A stretch of DNA of 27,585 bases from Hymenoscyphus infarciens (lineage: Eukaryota > Ascomycota > Leotiomycetes > Helotiales > Helotiaceae). Of this stretch, positions 1 to 11,460 are shown in pieces. The position numbers and the translations under genes are program-made. Numbering within the stretch: the first letter of the stretch is position 1; the number at the start of each line of letters is the position of its first letter. Where the stretch lies: NCBI GenBank assembly GCA_001414345.1, contig LLCB01000513.1, positions 1 to 27,585 on the forward strand, written 5' to 3'. The notes under the pieces were generated by a model, which saw only the letters and a list, made by a program, of their open reading frames with translations, was not told the origin of the DNA and searched no databases.

Positions 1-340
1 GTAGATATATATATCTACTAAATTCTTAGTAGTAGTAGATATATATATCTACTAAATTCTTAGTAGTAGTAGATATACTAAACTTTTACTAGTAGTAGAT
101 ATATATATCTACTAAACTTTTAGTATAAGTAGATATATATATCTACTAAGTTCTTAGTATTAGTAGATATATATATCTACTAAGTTCTTAGTATTAGTAG
201 ATATATATATCTACTAAATTCTTAGGAGTAGTAGATATATATATCTACTACTATTCTACTATAACTAAAAGTTTAGTAGATATATATATCTATCAAACTC
301 TTCGTAGTAGTAGATATATATATCTACTAAACTTTTTCGT
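1..340. repeat. Palindromic satellite array A, 34-bp period
   Basis: About ten copies of a 22-bp perfect palindrome (half-site tagtagatata followed by its reverse complement) are separated mostly by 12-bp spacers of the type aattcttagtag or agttcttagtat, giving a 34-bp period. Cores start near -1 (cut by the window edge), 33, 67, 93, 127, 161, 195, 229, 274 and 308. The copy at 67 is shortened to 14 bp by loss of the central AT steps. The spacer at 251-273 is longer and of the opposite orientation type (contains aaaagtt), so the array contains at least one inversion. The array continues beyond the left edge of the window. Confidence 0.93.
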
Positions 341-1859
341 CTAGAGTAACCTTTACTAAATTAGTTAAATATTTTCTTTATATTATAATAACGTTAATAT
401 TAATTCTTTATAAGTAATACTAAGTTATATAAGAACCTCTATCTACTAGATATATAGTACTAGTACTTAGAATATAGTACTTCTACTTAGATTATAATAC
501 TTCTAGCTAGAGTATAGCTCTTCTAGCTAGTAGATACTTATACTAGCTATAATTCTTAGTTAAGAGTTTTAAGCCTTAGAATCTCTAATTATTACTTAAT
601 AGTTAAGGTATCTATTAACTCTTATATAATAATCACTTATACTTAGTTATTATAAAATAGTCGACAGTCTACCTCTACTACTAAAACCCTAGAAGGTATA
701 ACCTATATATATTAAATATAGCCTTTAATCTATTATACCTTTAATTCATCTTTTAGTATTAACTATAAACCTAATTTCTCGTCTATTATTTAGTCCTTAT
801 AAGCTTATAGACCTACCTAAGTCTAGTATTTATATAATCTCTTTTACCTCTTTATACTATTTACTTACTAATTTTAGTCCTCCTCTCTACTTAATATACT
901 AATAATATTATAATATTTATAAGCAGTTCTTAACATTATCTATAACTAATTACTATACTAGAATACTCTATAAATTCTAGTAATTATAAACTTAGACTAT
1001 TTAATAATAAGGGATTCTATAAGTAGGTAATAACCTAAGATATATATTTATTAAGGGTTTTCTTAGATATAGAACTATATATTAAATACTAGGTTAATAA
1101 TTTAAAAGAATATAAGAATAAGAAGCTTATTTACTTAGTTAGTAAGATCTTATAGAAAATTACCTCCTCTTATAATAGGTGTCTAAATCTAAGTAATACT
1201 AGCTTACTAACGTTTTTACTAAAAGATATAATTAAATAAGAGATATTTTATAGAATTTTAGAGAGCTTTCTTAATAGTATTTAGTAAGAGAGCTCTATAA
1301 CTAAATTTTTATTTAAGTAAACTAAAGATCTACTAAGATTAAAGTTAGTCTATAATATATAATAAATAAGACTAAGCCTAGTACTACTTTCTATTTATAA
1401 TATATAATCTAAATATAGTAAAGCTTAAAGAAGGGTTTATTAGAATAATAGGTATTAGTATATAATTAAATTAAACTTTAACGTATAGTAAGCTTTAATA
1501 CTCCTTTTAAAAGCACTCTAGATAATAGCTTTACTAAAAAAGAAAAAAACTAAGAGATAAAGTAAAAAATAAGTCTATTATTACTCTATTATTAATAACA
1601 CTCTATTATTAATAATATATAAAGTAAACTTTAAGAACCTAACCTATTCCTACTCTAAATAGCTCTAATTAATAATACTAAAAACGCTAATAAAGAGGCT
1701 AATAAAGAAGGTTATAAGAGTAATATAAGTATTAGAGATAAATAGAATAATAATATAAATAAAACTAGAAGTATTATAAGTATAAGTAAGAAGTAAGTTT
1801 ATTATTAGAGTAGTATTAATATTATATATCTTTTTTAATATAAGTAAACCTTTTATAAT
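341..1859. other. Degenerate AT-rich DNA, no recognisable gene
   Basis: RIP-altered sequence between array A and the first tentative coding relic. Apart from the short 20-bp repeat at 451-530 I see no structured feature. Stops are dense in the frames I read, and nothing resembles an LTR or a terminal inverted repeat. Confidence 0.5.
451..530. repeat. 20-bp tandem repeat, four copies
   Basis: Four degenerate 20-bp units run at 451-470, 471-490, 491-510 and 511-530; the best pair reads attataatacttctagctag and agtatagctcttctagctag. The repeat lies about 110 bp inside the end of array A. The period is not a multiple of three, which argues against a coding origin. Confidence 0.75.
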
Positions 1860-3900
1860 AAGACTATAAATTAATTTACCTTTATAGCTATATAAGTCTT
1901 TAGGAATTATATCTCCTTATTATTAATAGATAGAAAATATAACTAATTACTAGAAGAAAAACTAGATAGCTATTATATTAATATCTATAATAAGTTATTT
2001 AAGATAACTAGAGTAACTTACTTATACTAGTATAAGTCTAGTATATATTTAAGTAAAAACTTATTAACTAATTAAATAATAATAGCTTTCTTTTTACTTA
2101 TTCTTATAAATAAAATACTAACTATGTTATTAAAGATACTACTACTAAACATTATACTAAAGAACCTATCTTTAGAGATACTACTACTAATCTAACTAAA
2201 GACGAAGATATTAATAAAGCTACTACTAATCTAACTAACTCTAGTATTATTAATTAAATAAATAAGAATAATATAACTAATTTAAAAGCTATAAGTATTA
2301 GAAAGAAAGGAGACTATATATAAGATAGTAAGTTATCTAGGAATACTTAATATAATACTAATAACCTTATAAAAGGTATCTTATATTTTATAGCTATAAT
2401 TTAACGTAATAGAAGTAAGGATAATATTATTAATTATAATTTTAAGAAAGTACTATAATAATTAAATATAAAAGATAGAAGAGGACCTACTACCTAGCTT
2501 AGTAAGCTCTCTTAAAATAAAAAAGTAAGTCTTTTCTCTTTTATAATCTAATACTTAGCTTAATTATAATAATTAGTTATCTTAATATTACTATATAACT
2601 TAAATTTAAGTAATTAAGTAGGAAATTAAAAAAAACGCTAGATATATAAATTTAAGAAAGAATATATATATACTAGGTATCTAGGCTAGGCTAAGGCAAC
2701 TTCGAGTTTACTTAAATAAGAGTAGTATAATAAATATATAATAGATAGTATATCTAAGTAGATATAGCTAAATAACTATTAATATATTTAAAGATAGATA
2801 TAGAATAAAAGAAAGCGACTAATATTAATTTACTAAGATATTTTCTTTAACTCTCTCTATAATCTTCCTTACTACGAATAATTATAAAGTAAGCCTTAGT
2901 AGACTAATTAATTAAAACTTAGTACGTGTCTATATAGTCTCCTAAGACCTAGAGAAGGTAGTCTAATATTAATATCTTATAGAAACCTTCTCTCTTATTA
3001 CTATATCTATCTTCTTATTTTAAGTCTTTATACTACTACTTTAAATTACTAATTAGCTAACTTATAAGAAGTATTTTATTAGCCTCTTTATTTATAAAGG
3101 ATATTTAATACTTCTTATAACCTTAAGTAGAGTATATCTACTTTAGTTAGTTAAGATATAGAGATCTTATTATAAATACTCTTACTCTAAGTACCTTATA
3201 ACTCTCTTTTTTTAATATACTCTATAGCTTAAAGTAATATACTTATATACTCTTTTATAACTTAGAATAAAGTAGTAATATATACTAGAATTAAGATTTT
3301 AATACGCTCTCTTAAATGTTTACCTAGAGCTTCGACCTCTAAAGACGAAAATATAGTAGATAAACTAAACTACTAAGTAAATATTATAACTAAGTAAAAG
3401 TAGTACTAGATATAAATTACTTTAACTATATTAAATAATAGATTAAAAGAGTAATAAGTTAAATAGTAGAAAAGTATAAAGAAGGTTCTAATAAGTATTA
3501 GAGAGTAAGAGATAAACTTTACTTAAAGTCTCTAGAAGTCTATAATATATTATAGGTTATAATAGTATAGTTACTTTACTATTCTATCTTATTAAGATTA
3601 TAAACTTAGATTCTTTTATATATATAAAGATATAATATTACTAAGAAAGATAGAGTTAAAAACTAGTAGAAAATATAGGATCTCTTCTAAGAGCTAGAGT
3701 TAGAGAATATAAGTAAAGGGTAGCGTCTTTTATAAAAGGAATTCTAATAACTATATTATAAGAAGATTACTAATTTTATTAAGATAAAAGCTAGAGTAAT
3801 AAAGAGGCTAGGTCTATTATAGGTTAAGAGAATACTAATAGAATAGGATTCTTCTACTAAAGTATAGCTTAAATATAGTTAGAATAGTAATATTAACTCT
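1860..3900 (+). pseudogene. Tentative RIP-decayed coding frame, Thr/Asn/Lys-rich segment
   Basis: Not recognised. Reading with first codon bases at positions congruent to 2 mod 3 and treating TAA/TAG as former Gln/Trp codons gives a protein-like frame. The best part is a 47-codon stop-free run at 2114-2254, rich in Thr, Lys and Asn, with two related DTTT-type segments and acidic residues including a preserved GACGAAGAT at 2201-2209. Low stop density continues to about 2490. Downstream to about 3900 the same register stays readable, but other frames read about equally well around 3650-3850, so the extent is uncertain. No start codon, zinc knuckle, protease or polymerase motif could be seen. 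It could be part of a retroelement Gag or an unrelated repetitive gene. Confidence 0.22.
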
Positions 3901-4729
3901 CTATACTAAGTAGTAAGTATATTTATATAATATAACTTATTAATAGGAGATTATTAACTTTTATTAATATTAGTTATAAAGGAATATATAGTTTCTTAAG
4001 AATACTTACTTATATAAAATATAAATTATTAAATAACTATATATTATAAACTTATAAAATAGAAATATTATATCTACTACCTCTAGTCTAATATCTCTTC
4101 TAACTCTCTCTTATTTAATACCTTATTAAATATATCTTTATAGGTTTTCTTAAATCCTTACTTAAATACTTTAAATCTCTTATTAAATTCTTTATAAAAT
4201 CTCTTATTAAATTCTATAAACTTACTATTAAATCTAATATTAGATTAAGTATTAAGCCTCTTATTTAATTTCTTATCTAAGCCTTTAATTAAACTAGATA
4301 ATATTTATAAGAGTCTAGTATTATTTCTTAGAAAGAGAGATAATAGTTCTCTATTAAATAATTATATTAGTAGTCTAGGCTTATATTTAATTATAAAGAG
4401 TAAGAGGAATTATAAAAGAGAGAGGTTAAAAATCTTAGACTAGGAGAAGAGCTATAAAATTAAATTAAGTAATACTCTAGTTATCTTATAATAAGAGTAG
4501 TTATAAAATATTAAATAAATATAATATATAAATATATAAATATATTTATATATAGTTAAATTTTAATAATAAATAAAGATTCTTTATATTTAAATTTATA
4601 TTAGTATCCTCTACTTACTTATCTACTCTATAACCTATAAAAGAGATAATCTTCTTAAATATAGTTAATTAGAGTTAAGGTTTATCTATTATAATTAAAA
4701 AACACTAATAATTAAGTTTTAAAAATGTT
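3901..4729. other. Degenerate AT-rich DNA, nothing identified
   Basis: This RIP-altered interval lies between the first tentative frame and array B. It has a pyrimidine-rich stretch around 4080-4260 with repeated tattaaatt-like words, but no clear repeat unit and no frame with convincingly few stops. Confidence 0.45.
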
Positions 4730-5250
4730 TAGTAGATATATATATTTACTAGATTTTTTAAACTAAGGAAATAATATTAGTAGATATATATATCTACTAG
4801 ACTTTTTAAGCTAAGGAAATAATATTAATAGATATATATATCTACTAGATTTTTTAAACTAAGAGAATAATCTTAGTAGATATATATATCTATTAGACTT
4901 TTTAAGCTAAGGAAATAATATTAGTAGATATATATATCTAATAGATTTTTTAAACTAAGAGAATAATCTTAGTAAATATATATATCTACTAGACTTTTTA
5001 AGCTAAGGAAATAATATTAGTAGATATATATATCTACTAGATTTTTTAAACTAAGAGAATAATCTTAGTAGATATATATATCTACTAGACTTTTTAAGCT
5101 AAGGAAATAATATTAGTAGATATATATATCTACTAGATTTTTTAAACTAAGAGAATAATCTTAGTAGATATATATATCTACTAGACTTTTTAAGCTAAGG
5201 AAATAATATTAGTAGATATATATATCTACTAGATTTTTTAAGCTAAGATA
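4730..5250. repeat. Palindromic satellite array B, 48-bp monomer and 96-bp dimer
   Basis: Eleven copies of the same 22-bp palindrome as in arrays A and C start at 4730, 4778, 4826, 4874, 4922, 4970, 5018, 5066, 5114, 5162 and 5210, an exact 48-bp period with no indels. Two 26-bp spacers alternate strictly from copy 2 to copy 10: one begins gactttttaagctaagg, the other gattttttaaactaagag. The first spacer is a hybrid of the two and the last is truncated. The functional repeat is therefore a 96-bp dimer, which suggests amplification by unequal exchange of a two-monomer unit. A few cores carry single-base changes (4826, 4874, 4922, 4970). Confidence 0.95.
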
Positions 5251-5772
5251 TATTTTACTAAGCTCTTATTTAATCTATCTCTATACTAGTAACCTCTAGT
5301 AGCTAGAAAATAGCTAGAAGACTATCTACTATCTTATTTATTAATCGCTCTCTTATTACTATATCTTTTAAATATAAACTTACTAATTCCTATAATACTA
5401 ATTTAAAATCCTTTTTAACTTATATTCTTTTTAAATTCAAAATTAACTTAAAACCTATTATAAGAAATAACTAGGTTAATATTAATCCTTTAAAATTAGA
5501 TTTAAAAAAAGTAATATATTTTCTTAATTATTACTTTAACTCTTTAACTCTAGTAATAATTCTAAGTATATTATAAATTCTATCTATTACTAAGAGTTAG
5601 ACTAAGAGTTAGATTAAAAAGAGGATTTAGTATATAAATATCTATATAATTAAAGTAAACTTTTTAAAGTAAACTCTCTATAAATAACTAATATACTCTA
5701 TAAAGCTCTTAACTCTTTTAAATATCTTAATCTAACTTAAATCTTAGCTTTTTAAGAGAGATTAGTAACCTC

Positions 5773-5826
5773 TTATTAAGCTTATCTAACTTATTAAGCT
5801 TATCTAACTTATTAAGCTTATCTAGT
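5773..5826. repeat. 18-bp tandem repeat, three copies
   Basis: Three head-to-tail copies of ttattaagcttatctaac lie at 5773-5790, 5791-5808 and 5809-5826, the last with two changes. The period is a multiple of three, so a decayed coding repeat (six residues) is possible but not shown. Confidence 0.85.
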
Positions 5827-5898
5827 TTATTTATTATATTAACCTTATTACTCTTAGCTTTAATTTAAGTTTAGTTAATAATCTTAAACTTTAATACC

Positions 5899-6175
5899 TT
5901 TTATTACTCTTTACTTATATAAAGCTATTATTATTTACTTTTAAATAAAAAAAATCTTTATTTTACTATTTATATTTATACTATATAATGAAATTTTATT
6001 ACTCTTTACTTATATAAGGTTATTATTATTTTCTTTTAACTAAAAAAATTCTTTATTTTACTATTTATATTTAAACTATATAATAAAAGTTTATTACTCT
6101 TCTCTTATATAAAGCTATTATTATTTACTAAAAAAGTACTTTATTTAACTATTATATTTAGACTATATATTACTT
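5899..6175. repeat. 95-bp tandem triplication
   Basis: Three related copies of about 95 bp start near 5899, 5994 and 6089. Each opens with ttattactcttnncttatat, continues through a tattattattta-like segment, an A-run and tttattttactatttatattt, and ends in actatata. The third copy is shortened internally near the A-run. Copies differ by scattered substitutions, so the duplication is older than the latest mutations. Function unknown. Confidence 0.8.
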
Positions 6176-6849
6176 TACTTATAGCTTTAACTAAGTTAAA
6201 ATAATCTCTTAGTACTACTCTCCTTTCTTATATTATTCTTTTAGTTAGAAAGTTAAAAAGTAGAGAGGTAAAGTAGAAAGCTATAAAAGTAGATAGTATA
6301 CTAGAGTTACTATTATAAGTAGTATTTATATATATAGTCTTTATAATAATTATTAAGATTATATTTAAAAGTAAGAAGAAGTAATTTATAATAGAGGAAA
6401 TATCTTAAAAGACTACTAAGGCCTATTAAAGCCTACTAAGGCCTATCTTAATAAAACTATTAATAACACTATTATTACTATCTTAGAGTAAAGTACTTTA
6501 GCTATTATACTTTACTAATTTATAATATTAAGATACTAAGGACGCCCTTTTAGTAAGAACTATTATCTAAGATAAAAATCTATTAAGAAATATCTAATTC
6601 TAATATAAAACCTAGAAAGTTAAAAATAGTATAGTTATTAATTATAGAAAAGTAGTTTATATAAATATTAAAGTTAAAATTACTTAATATTTTTTATTAA
6701 TTATATAAGATCTTTCTCGTTCTCTAATATCTTTACTAATTTTACTATCTTTAATTACTTTTAAGATATTATCTCTTTTATCTCTTCTTTTTTTAATTAT
6801 ACTAGTATAAGAGAAAGGTTATTTAAAGAGCTACTTAGTTAAGTAGAAA

Positions 6850-8790
6850 GGTAAGAGTAATTATAAATATATATATAAAAGACTTATAGTTAGTTATATA
6901 AACACCTTACTAGAGGTAGTTAGAACTTATAAGCTAGTTATTAAAACCCTACTAAAAATTAGTACTTTATTACTTAATTTCCTTAATACTATAACTTAAT
7001 ATTTAAAAGCTAAAGTACTAAGACTAATAATTATACTCTACTCTTTAAGCTAACTAAATTTATTTTCTTTATATTAATACTATTAACTTTCTTAGTACTA
7101 ATACCTAGTATATATAAAAGATAATAGTAATAAAAATTATTATCTTTATATCTCCTCTCTTAACTTAGTAAACATACTTATATTATACTAATATATCTTT
7201 TTAAAAGTATTTTATTAATTTATTTATATATTAAATAGTAAAACTAGTTTTAATACTTAGATTTATAATTTAAATACTTAAACTCTTCTCTCTATTATAA
7301 TCTATTATAATCCTTTTTATAATAAACTATTAAACCTAACCTTCTTCTAATATATTATAACTATAAAATCTATAATTATAAGAAATCCTAGAAATTATAA
7401 AGTAGACTATTTATCTCTTTTACTTTTTAAGTACTAGTCTATCTAAGTTATTTACTTAGTAGTTTATTAACGTTTTATAAGATTTTAATAGCTCTTTTTT
7501 TAGTAACTCTTTTAATAGCTAAAAGAGGTTAAGGTTTCTTAAGAGAAAGGTAATAAGCTTTAGCTATAATATTTATATAAAGAGGTAATATTTAAAGAGT
7601 TAAATACTTTTTATTAAGACCTAGAACTCTAGCTACTAATAGACTTAAGAGTAAAAGTATAAAGGGTATATTTATTAAAGCTACTATTTATTAACCGAAG
7701 TTAATAAGTACTAGGTTAATTTAAAGACTAGATTATAAAGAATTCTTTATATTTAGTTAATTAAATTATCTAATAATAGTATTCTTATTATTAAAGATAA
7801 AGAGATTATTTCTATTACCTACTTTAAAGCTATTATCTAATATCTTATAAAAAGATTTTAAATTAGATATATTAGTTATATTATTAGTAACTATATCCTT
7901 TTATATAAAAGAGTTAAAATTAATTTCCTCTTTATTAATATTAAATAGAAGAATATAGTATTTATAAACTCTAATTTTAAAAGCTATATATTTATTATTC
8001 TTAATATACTTTTTATTATTTATTAATCTCTCTTTAGTTATAAATTCATTAGTAATATTAGTTTTAAAACTAGAATTAATAACTTCTTAAGATTTAAACT
8101 TTAAGGTTTATTAAACTATAGAGTTTACTATAATAATAGAATAAATAACTTCTATAGTAGAATTATAAGAGACTAAAAGAGAGGAGAATAGAGATAAATA
8201 TAAGGCTTTAGTTATATAACTAGGAACTTTAAGATCTTTAGTACCTAGTTTAGTTATAGATACTATAGTAGTTATTAAAATCTTAGTCTTAACTATAGAA
8301 GTAGTCTTAGGAGCTAGTATAGATATATCTAGTATAGAATTCTAAATATCTAATAAGTCTATAGATTTTATTATTTCTATTAGGTCTAATTAAGATATAG
8401 TTTAAGTTAATATAAGTACTAGTCTAGATAGCTCTAATATATATTTATTAATCTTAAGTACTCTATTTAATACTAGCTTTAGTTTTATAGCCTTAGCCTT
8501 AGTAGATAATACTAGCTTAGGTTCTTTAGTCTTTATTCCCTTAGTAGATATAAATACTAATACTTTCTAGAGGGATTTAGGCTTAGGTTTCTTAGCCTTA
8601 AAGTTCTTAGCCTCGAGTTTCTTAGTAAATACTAGCTTAGCTTTCTTAGAAGAAGTTAGCTTAACTTTCCTAGCTTAGGCTTAATAATATTACTTTTTAC
8701 TCTTTTCTCTTACTATAGTTTTATTATTAACTTACTCTACTTTAACTACTAAATTTAATAAATATAATAATAATATTTAAAGAGAGCTTA
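6850..8790 (-). pseudogene. RIP-decayed coding gene, Lys/Pro/Thr-rich N-terminal part
   Basis: Not recognised, but one of the best coding relics here. On the minus strand, with first codon bases at positions congruent to 1 mod 3, TAA/TAG make up only about 5% of codons from 8790 to 7450, against about 16% in the same register just upstream (8753-9240). Stop-free runs are consecutive: 76 codons at 8341-8114, 61 at 8086-7904 and 44 at 7900-7769, preceded by runs of about 54 and 35. The early part is basic and low in complexity (Lys, Ala, Pro, Leu; for example KAKKPKPKSL), like a disordered tail. Beyond about 8100 the composition is mixed and globular-looking (KYIKNNKYIAFKIRVYKYY). The register can be followed less cleanly to about 6850. 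All stops are TAA/TAG, as expected from former Gln and Trp codons. No catalytic motif identified. Confidence 0.5.
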
Positions 8791-10499
8791 TCTAGAGTAA
8801 GTTAATAAAGTAAACTAACTAACTTATCTAACTAATTCTTTATAAATTAAGCCTTAAACTTTATAATCTATAACTTAATTAATATAAAAGTTATTAATAT
8901 AAGAGATGTTTTTACCTTAATAATAACTAAACTCTAGTCTTCTAGCTACTTATTAGTTTCCTTATTCTATTTATATATCTTTTTTTAAGATAAAGAAAAG
9001 AAGACTCTATTATTATTATTATCTCTTATATTTAAAACTTCTAAGAATAATCTAACTTTAATTAATTACTCCTTCTTCTAAGCTATAATTCTTTTAGCCT
9101 TATTCTCTAAAAAATACTAAATAGTTTTATTATAAAGTATACTATTATCTAGTTTAAGACTTAGAGTTTCTAAAAGATTATCTATTTAGATAATATACTA
9201 GTAGTCTAGGTTTTTTTCTACTTCCTTATTTTTATATACTCTAAACTCTTTAAGAGTTAAATAGGATATAAGACGTATTAATACTCTTATAACCTTTATA
9301 GCCTCTTCTAAATAATAGACTATCTTCTTTTTAAGAAGACCTAGAATATTAAGTCTAGCTATTATATACTTATCTTTATCTTTAAGTAAGTATAAGTCTA
9401 TAGTAATAAGTTTAGCTTACTACTCTTTACTTAACTATAAGAATAGAACTCTAATCTAGTACGATTTATTTAAAAGAGTATACTCTAGCTTACTATTTTT
9501 CTTTATTCTAGCTAATTACTTTAATATTATATAAAGATCTTTAACTAGGATTCTAAAAAAGATATAGTTAAGATTATTAATTCCCTTTATTAATTTATAA
9601 AATAGGCTATTACTAGTACTAATACTAGGAAGGTTTTTACTATCTAATTAAGATATAATTCTAAGATATATTAAATAATACTTAAGAATAGTATTATCTA
9701 TTAGAGTTAGTACTCTATAGTATAAGGTCTTAGCTAGAAAAGTAGGTTTAAATAAGAAGGAAGTTATTATAATATTATATTAAGCATAGTTAAGTAAAGG
9801 TAAAAAGTAAAGGTTTAAAAGCAAGTTAAGTAGAGTATACTAAAAAAAACTATATATTAGTATTTCTCTAATATAAAAATATTATATATAAAAATACTAA
9901 TAGAGTCTTATATATTATATAATAAATAAAGTCTAGGAATAGATATTATTATATAATTATATAATTATAAGAAGCTAAAGACATAGATAAGATATATAGT
10001 ATAGCTAAGCTAGTAGTTATATAATCTAATATAGAGCTAAGATAGCTAGTAGATTAGTAAGAGTTAACTTCCTTTAACTACCTCTCTCTTCTATCTTTCT
10101 ATTAATAATTTACTATACTTACTATAAGTATATCTATTAATTATCCTCTCTATATCTTATCCTTAGTTTCGTTATTTTAGACCTTCTAATTACTAGGTAT
10201 AGATACTATAATATACTCTAGAATATCTATTATCTTTATATTTACTAATTATTTTCTTTAGTATTTTAATAAAGTAAAACTCTTATACCTTTTACTAGTA
10301 TATTAATAATAATATTTATATAATCTTTAATATTTTAATCTAGTATAGTCTACTATTCTTTATAACTCTTAGATTCGTTTATCTCTTATATAGTAAAAAC
10401 GCTTTCTTAATAAGTAGGTAAGTAAGTTATTAATTTATATTTTAACTTATTCTAACTAGTTCTTTTCTATAACTACTTACTACTACTACTTCTCTCTTA
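8791..10499. other. Degenerate AT-rich DNA, no supported gene
   Basis: The minus-strand frame of the preceding relic becomes stop-dense here (about 30 stops in 190 codons between 8753 and 9240). No other frame stood out, and no tandem repeat, LTR or terminal repeat was seen. The interval may hold the decayed 5' part of the 6850-8790 relic in another register. Confidence 0.4.
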
Positions 10500-11460
10500 A
10501 ATTCTATAATAAATTACTATAATACTTAGTATATAGCTATTATACTTAAGAGTTATAAAGCTTACTCTATATATAATAATATAGTAAATACTACTTTTAA
10601 TATTATAAGTACTCTTTTAACTCTTTAAATTACCTCTTAAAGCTCTTATAATAACTCCTCTTAGATTACCTATAATAGCCCTCTCTACCTTGCTTATAAT
10701 ACCTCTACCTAATAATAGTAATTACTATAGTTACTTATATCTATATATTAGTTAGATTTACTAACTACTATTAGTACTAATAATTTCTATACTAAGTATA
10801 ACTCTACTAGTAAATACTTTATTAGTAACGACTTTAGTAGTAATAACTTTAGTAGTAATAACTTTAGTAGTAATAATCTTACTAATAATAATCTTACTAA
10901 TAATAACCTTACTAGTAATAACTTAACTAGTAATTATAATAAGGATTTAAATACCCTTATAATAGATCTATTCTATTCTAATATTTAATTATAGCTAGTT
11001 TTATTCTAATAAAGTTTTATAAATAAAGCTTTAAACTTTCTTAAAAAATAGGTTAACTTAGTAGATATTATAGAACTCTAAGTTAATATAGTCTTTAACT
11101 ATAGATATTAAGAGCTAAAGTATAATATAATAGTAATAGAAAAGTATATAGCTAGTAATTTTCTATATTTTAAGAAATCTATAAATAGACTTCTATAGTT
11201 AATAGTTCTTTATACCTTCTTATATATTAAGTAATTCTACTATATTATTATAAGAAAACCTATATTCTTAGAAAACGCTATATTAAAATATAAAAATATC
11301 TAAAGCTTTACTTATCTAAAGAAGAAGTAATAATTAAGTATTTTTCCTTATAAAGAACTATATAATATTAATATTTTAAATATTATACTATATAGTTACT
11401 AAACTTAGAGATAAAGATTAAGTCTAAGTTATTATATAAAAGTTCTTTTTTAGTTAACTT
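10500..11460 (+). pseudogene. RIP-decayed coding frame with pentapeptide repeat
   Basis: Not recognised. In the register with first codon bases at positions divisible by three there is a 78-codon stop-free run at 10752-10985. It contains seven 15-bp units that translate as an Asn-Asn-(Phe/Leu)-(Ser/Thr)-(Ser/Asn) pentapeptide repeat. One unit keeps Asp (AACGAC at 10827), and RIP turns GATGAC into AATAAC, so the original repeat was probably acidic (Asp-Asp-Leu-Thr-Ser type). Upstream, 10560-10680 is Ser/Thr/Asn-rich in the same register. Downstream to about 11460 the frame stays readable with about 10% stops and a mixed, charged composition (for example VIEKYIASNFLYFKKSINRL). This suggests a disordered acidic N-terminal region followed by a folded domain. 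No family motif was seen. Confidence 0.42.
10827..10931. repeat. 15-bp minisatellite, seven units
   Basis: Seven contiguous 15-bp units of the form aataactttagtagt, aataatcttactaat or aataaccttactagt. The unit is five codons and stays in one register inside a stop-free frame, so it is best read as a decayed pentapeptide repeat. Confidence 0.85.

Larger units (their letters stand above)
5251..6849. other. Degenerate AT-rich DNA with short tandem repeats
   Basis: No gene relic could be supported here. The interval contains an 18-bp repeat (5773-5826) and a 95-bp triplication (5899-6175), listed separately, and a small gcctactaag/gcctattaaa repetition near 6418-6445. Both strands can be read as Gln/Trp-rich frames between 6450 and 6850, so neither is trustworthy. 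Confidence 0.45.

Noticed and set aside
1..340. Telomeric repeat at the window edge
   Set aside because: The array is a palindrome-based satellite; no (TTAGGG)n or similar tract is present.
2110..2190. Small intact ORF starting at the rare ATG near 2125
   Set aside because: It ends after about 20 codons of Leu/Ile-rich sequence and overlaps a better frame in another register.
4730..5250. CRISPR array (22-bp palindromic repeats with regular 26-bp spacers)
   Set aside because: The spacers are not unique: two sequences alternate. The DNA has a fungal RIP signature and there are no cas-like genes.
6450..6850. Plus-strand gene read through this segment
   Set aside because: Both strands give equally readable Gln/Trp-rich frames with dense stops, so no coding strand can be chosen.
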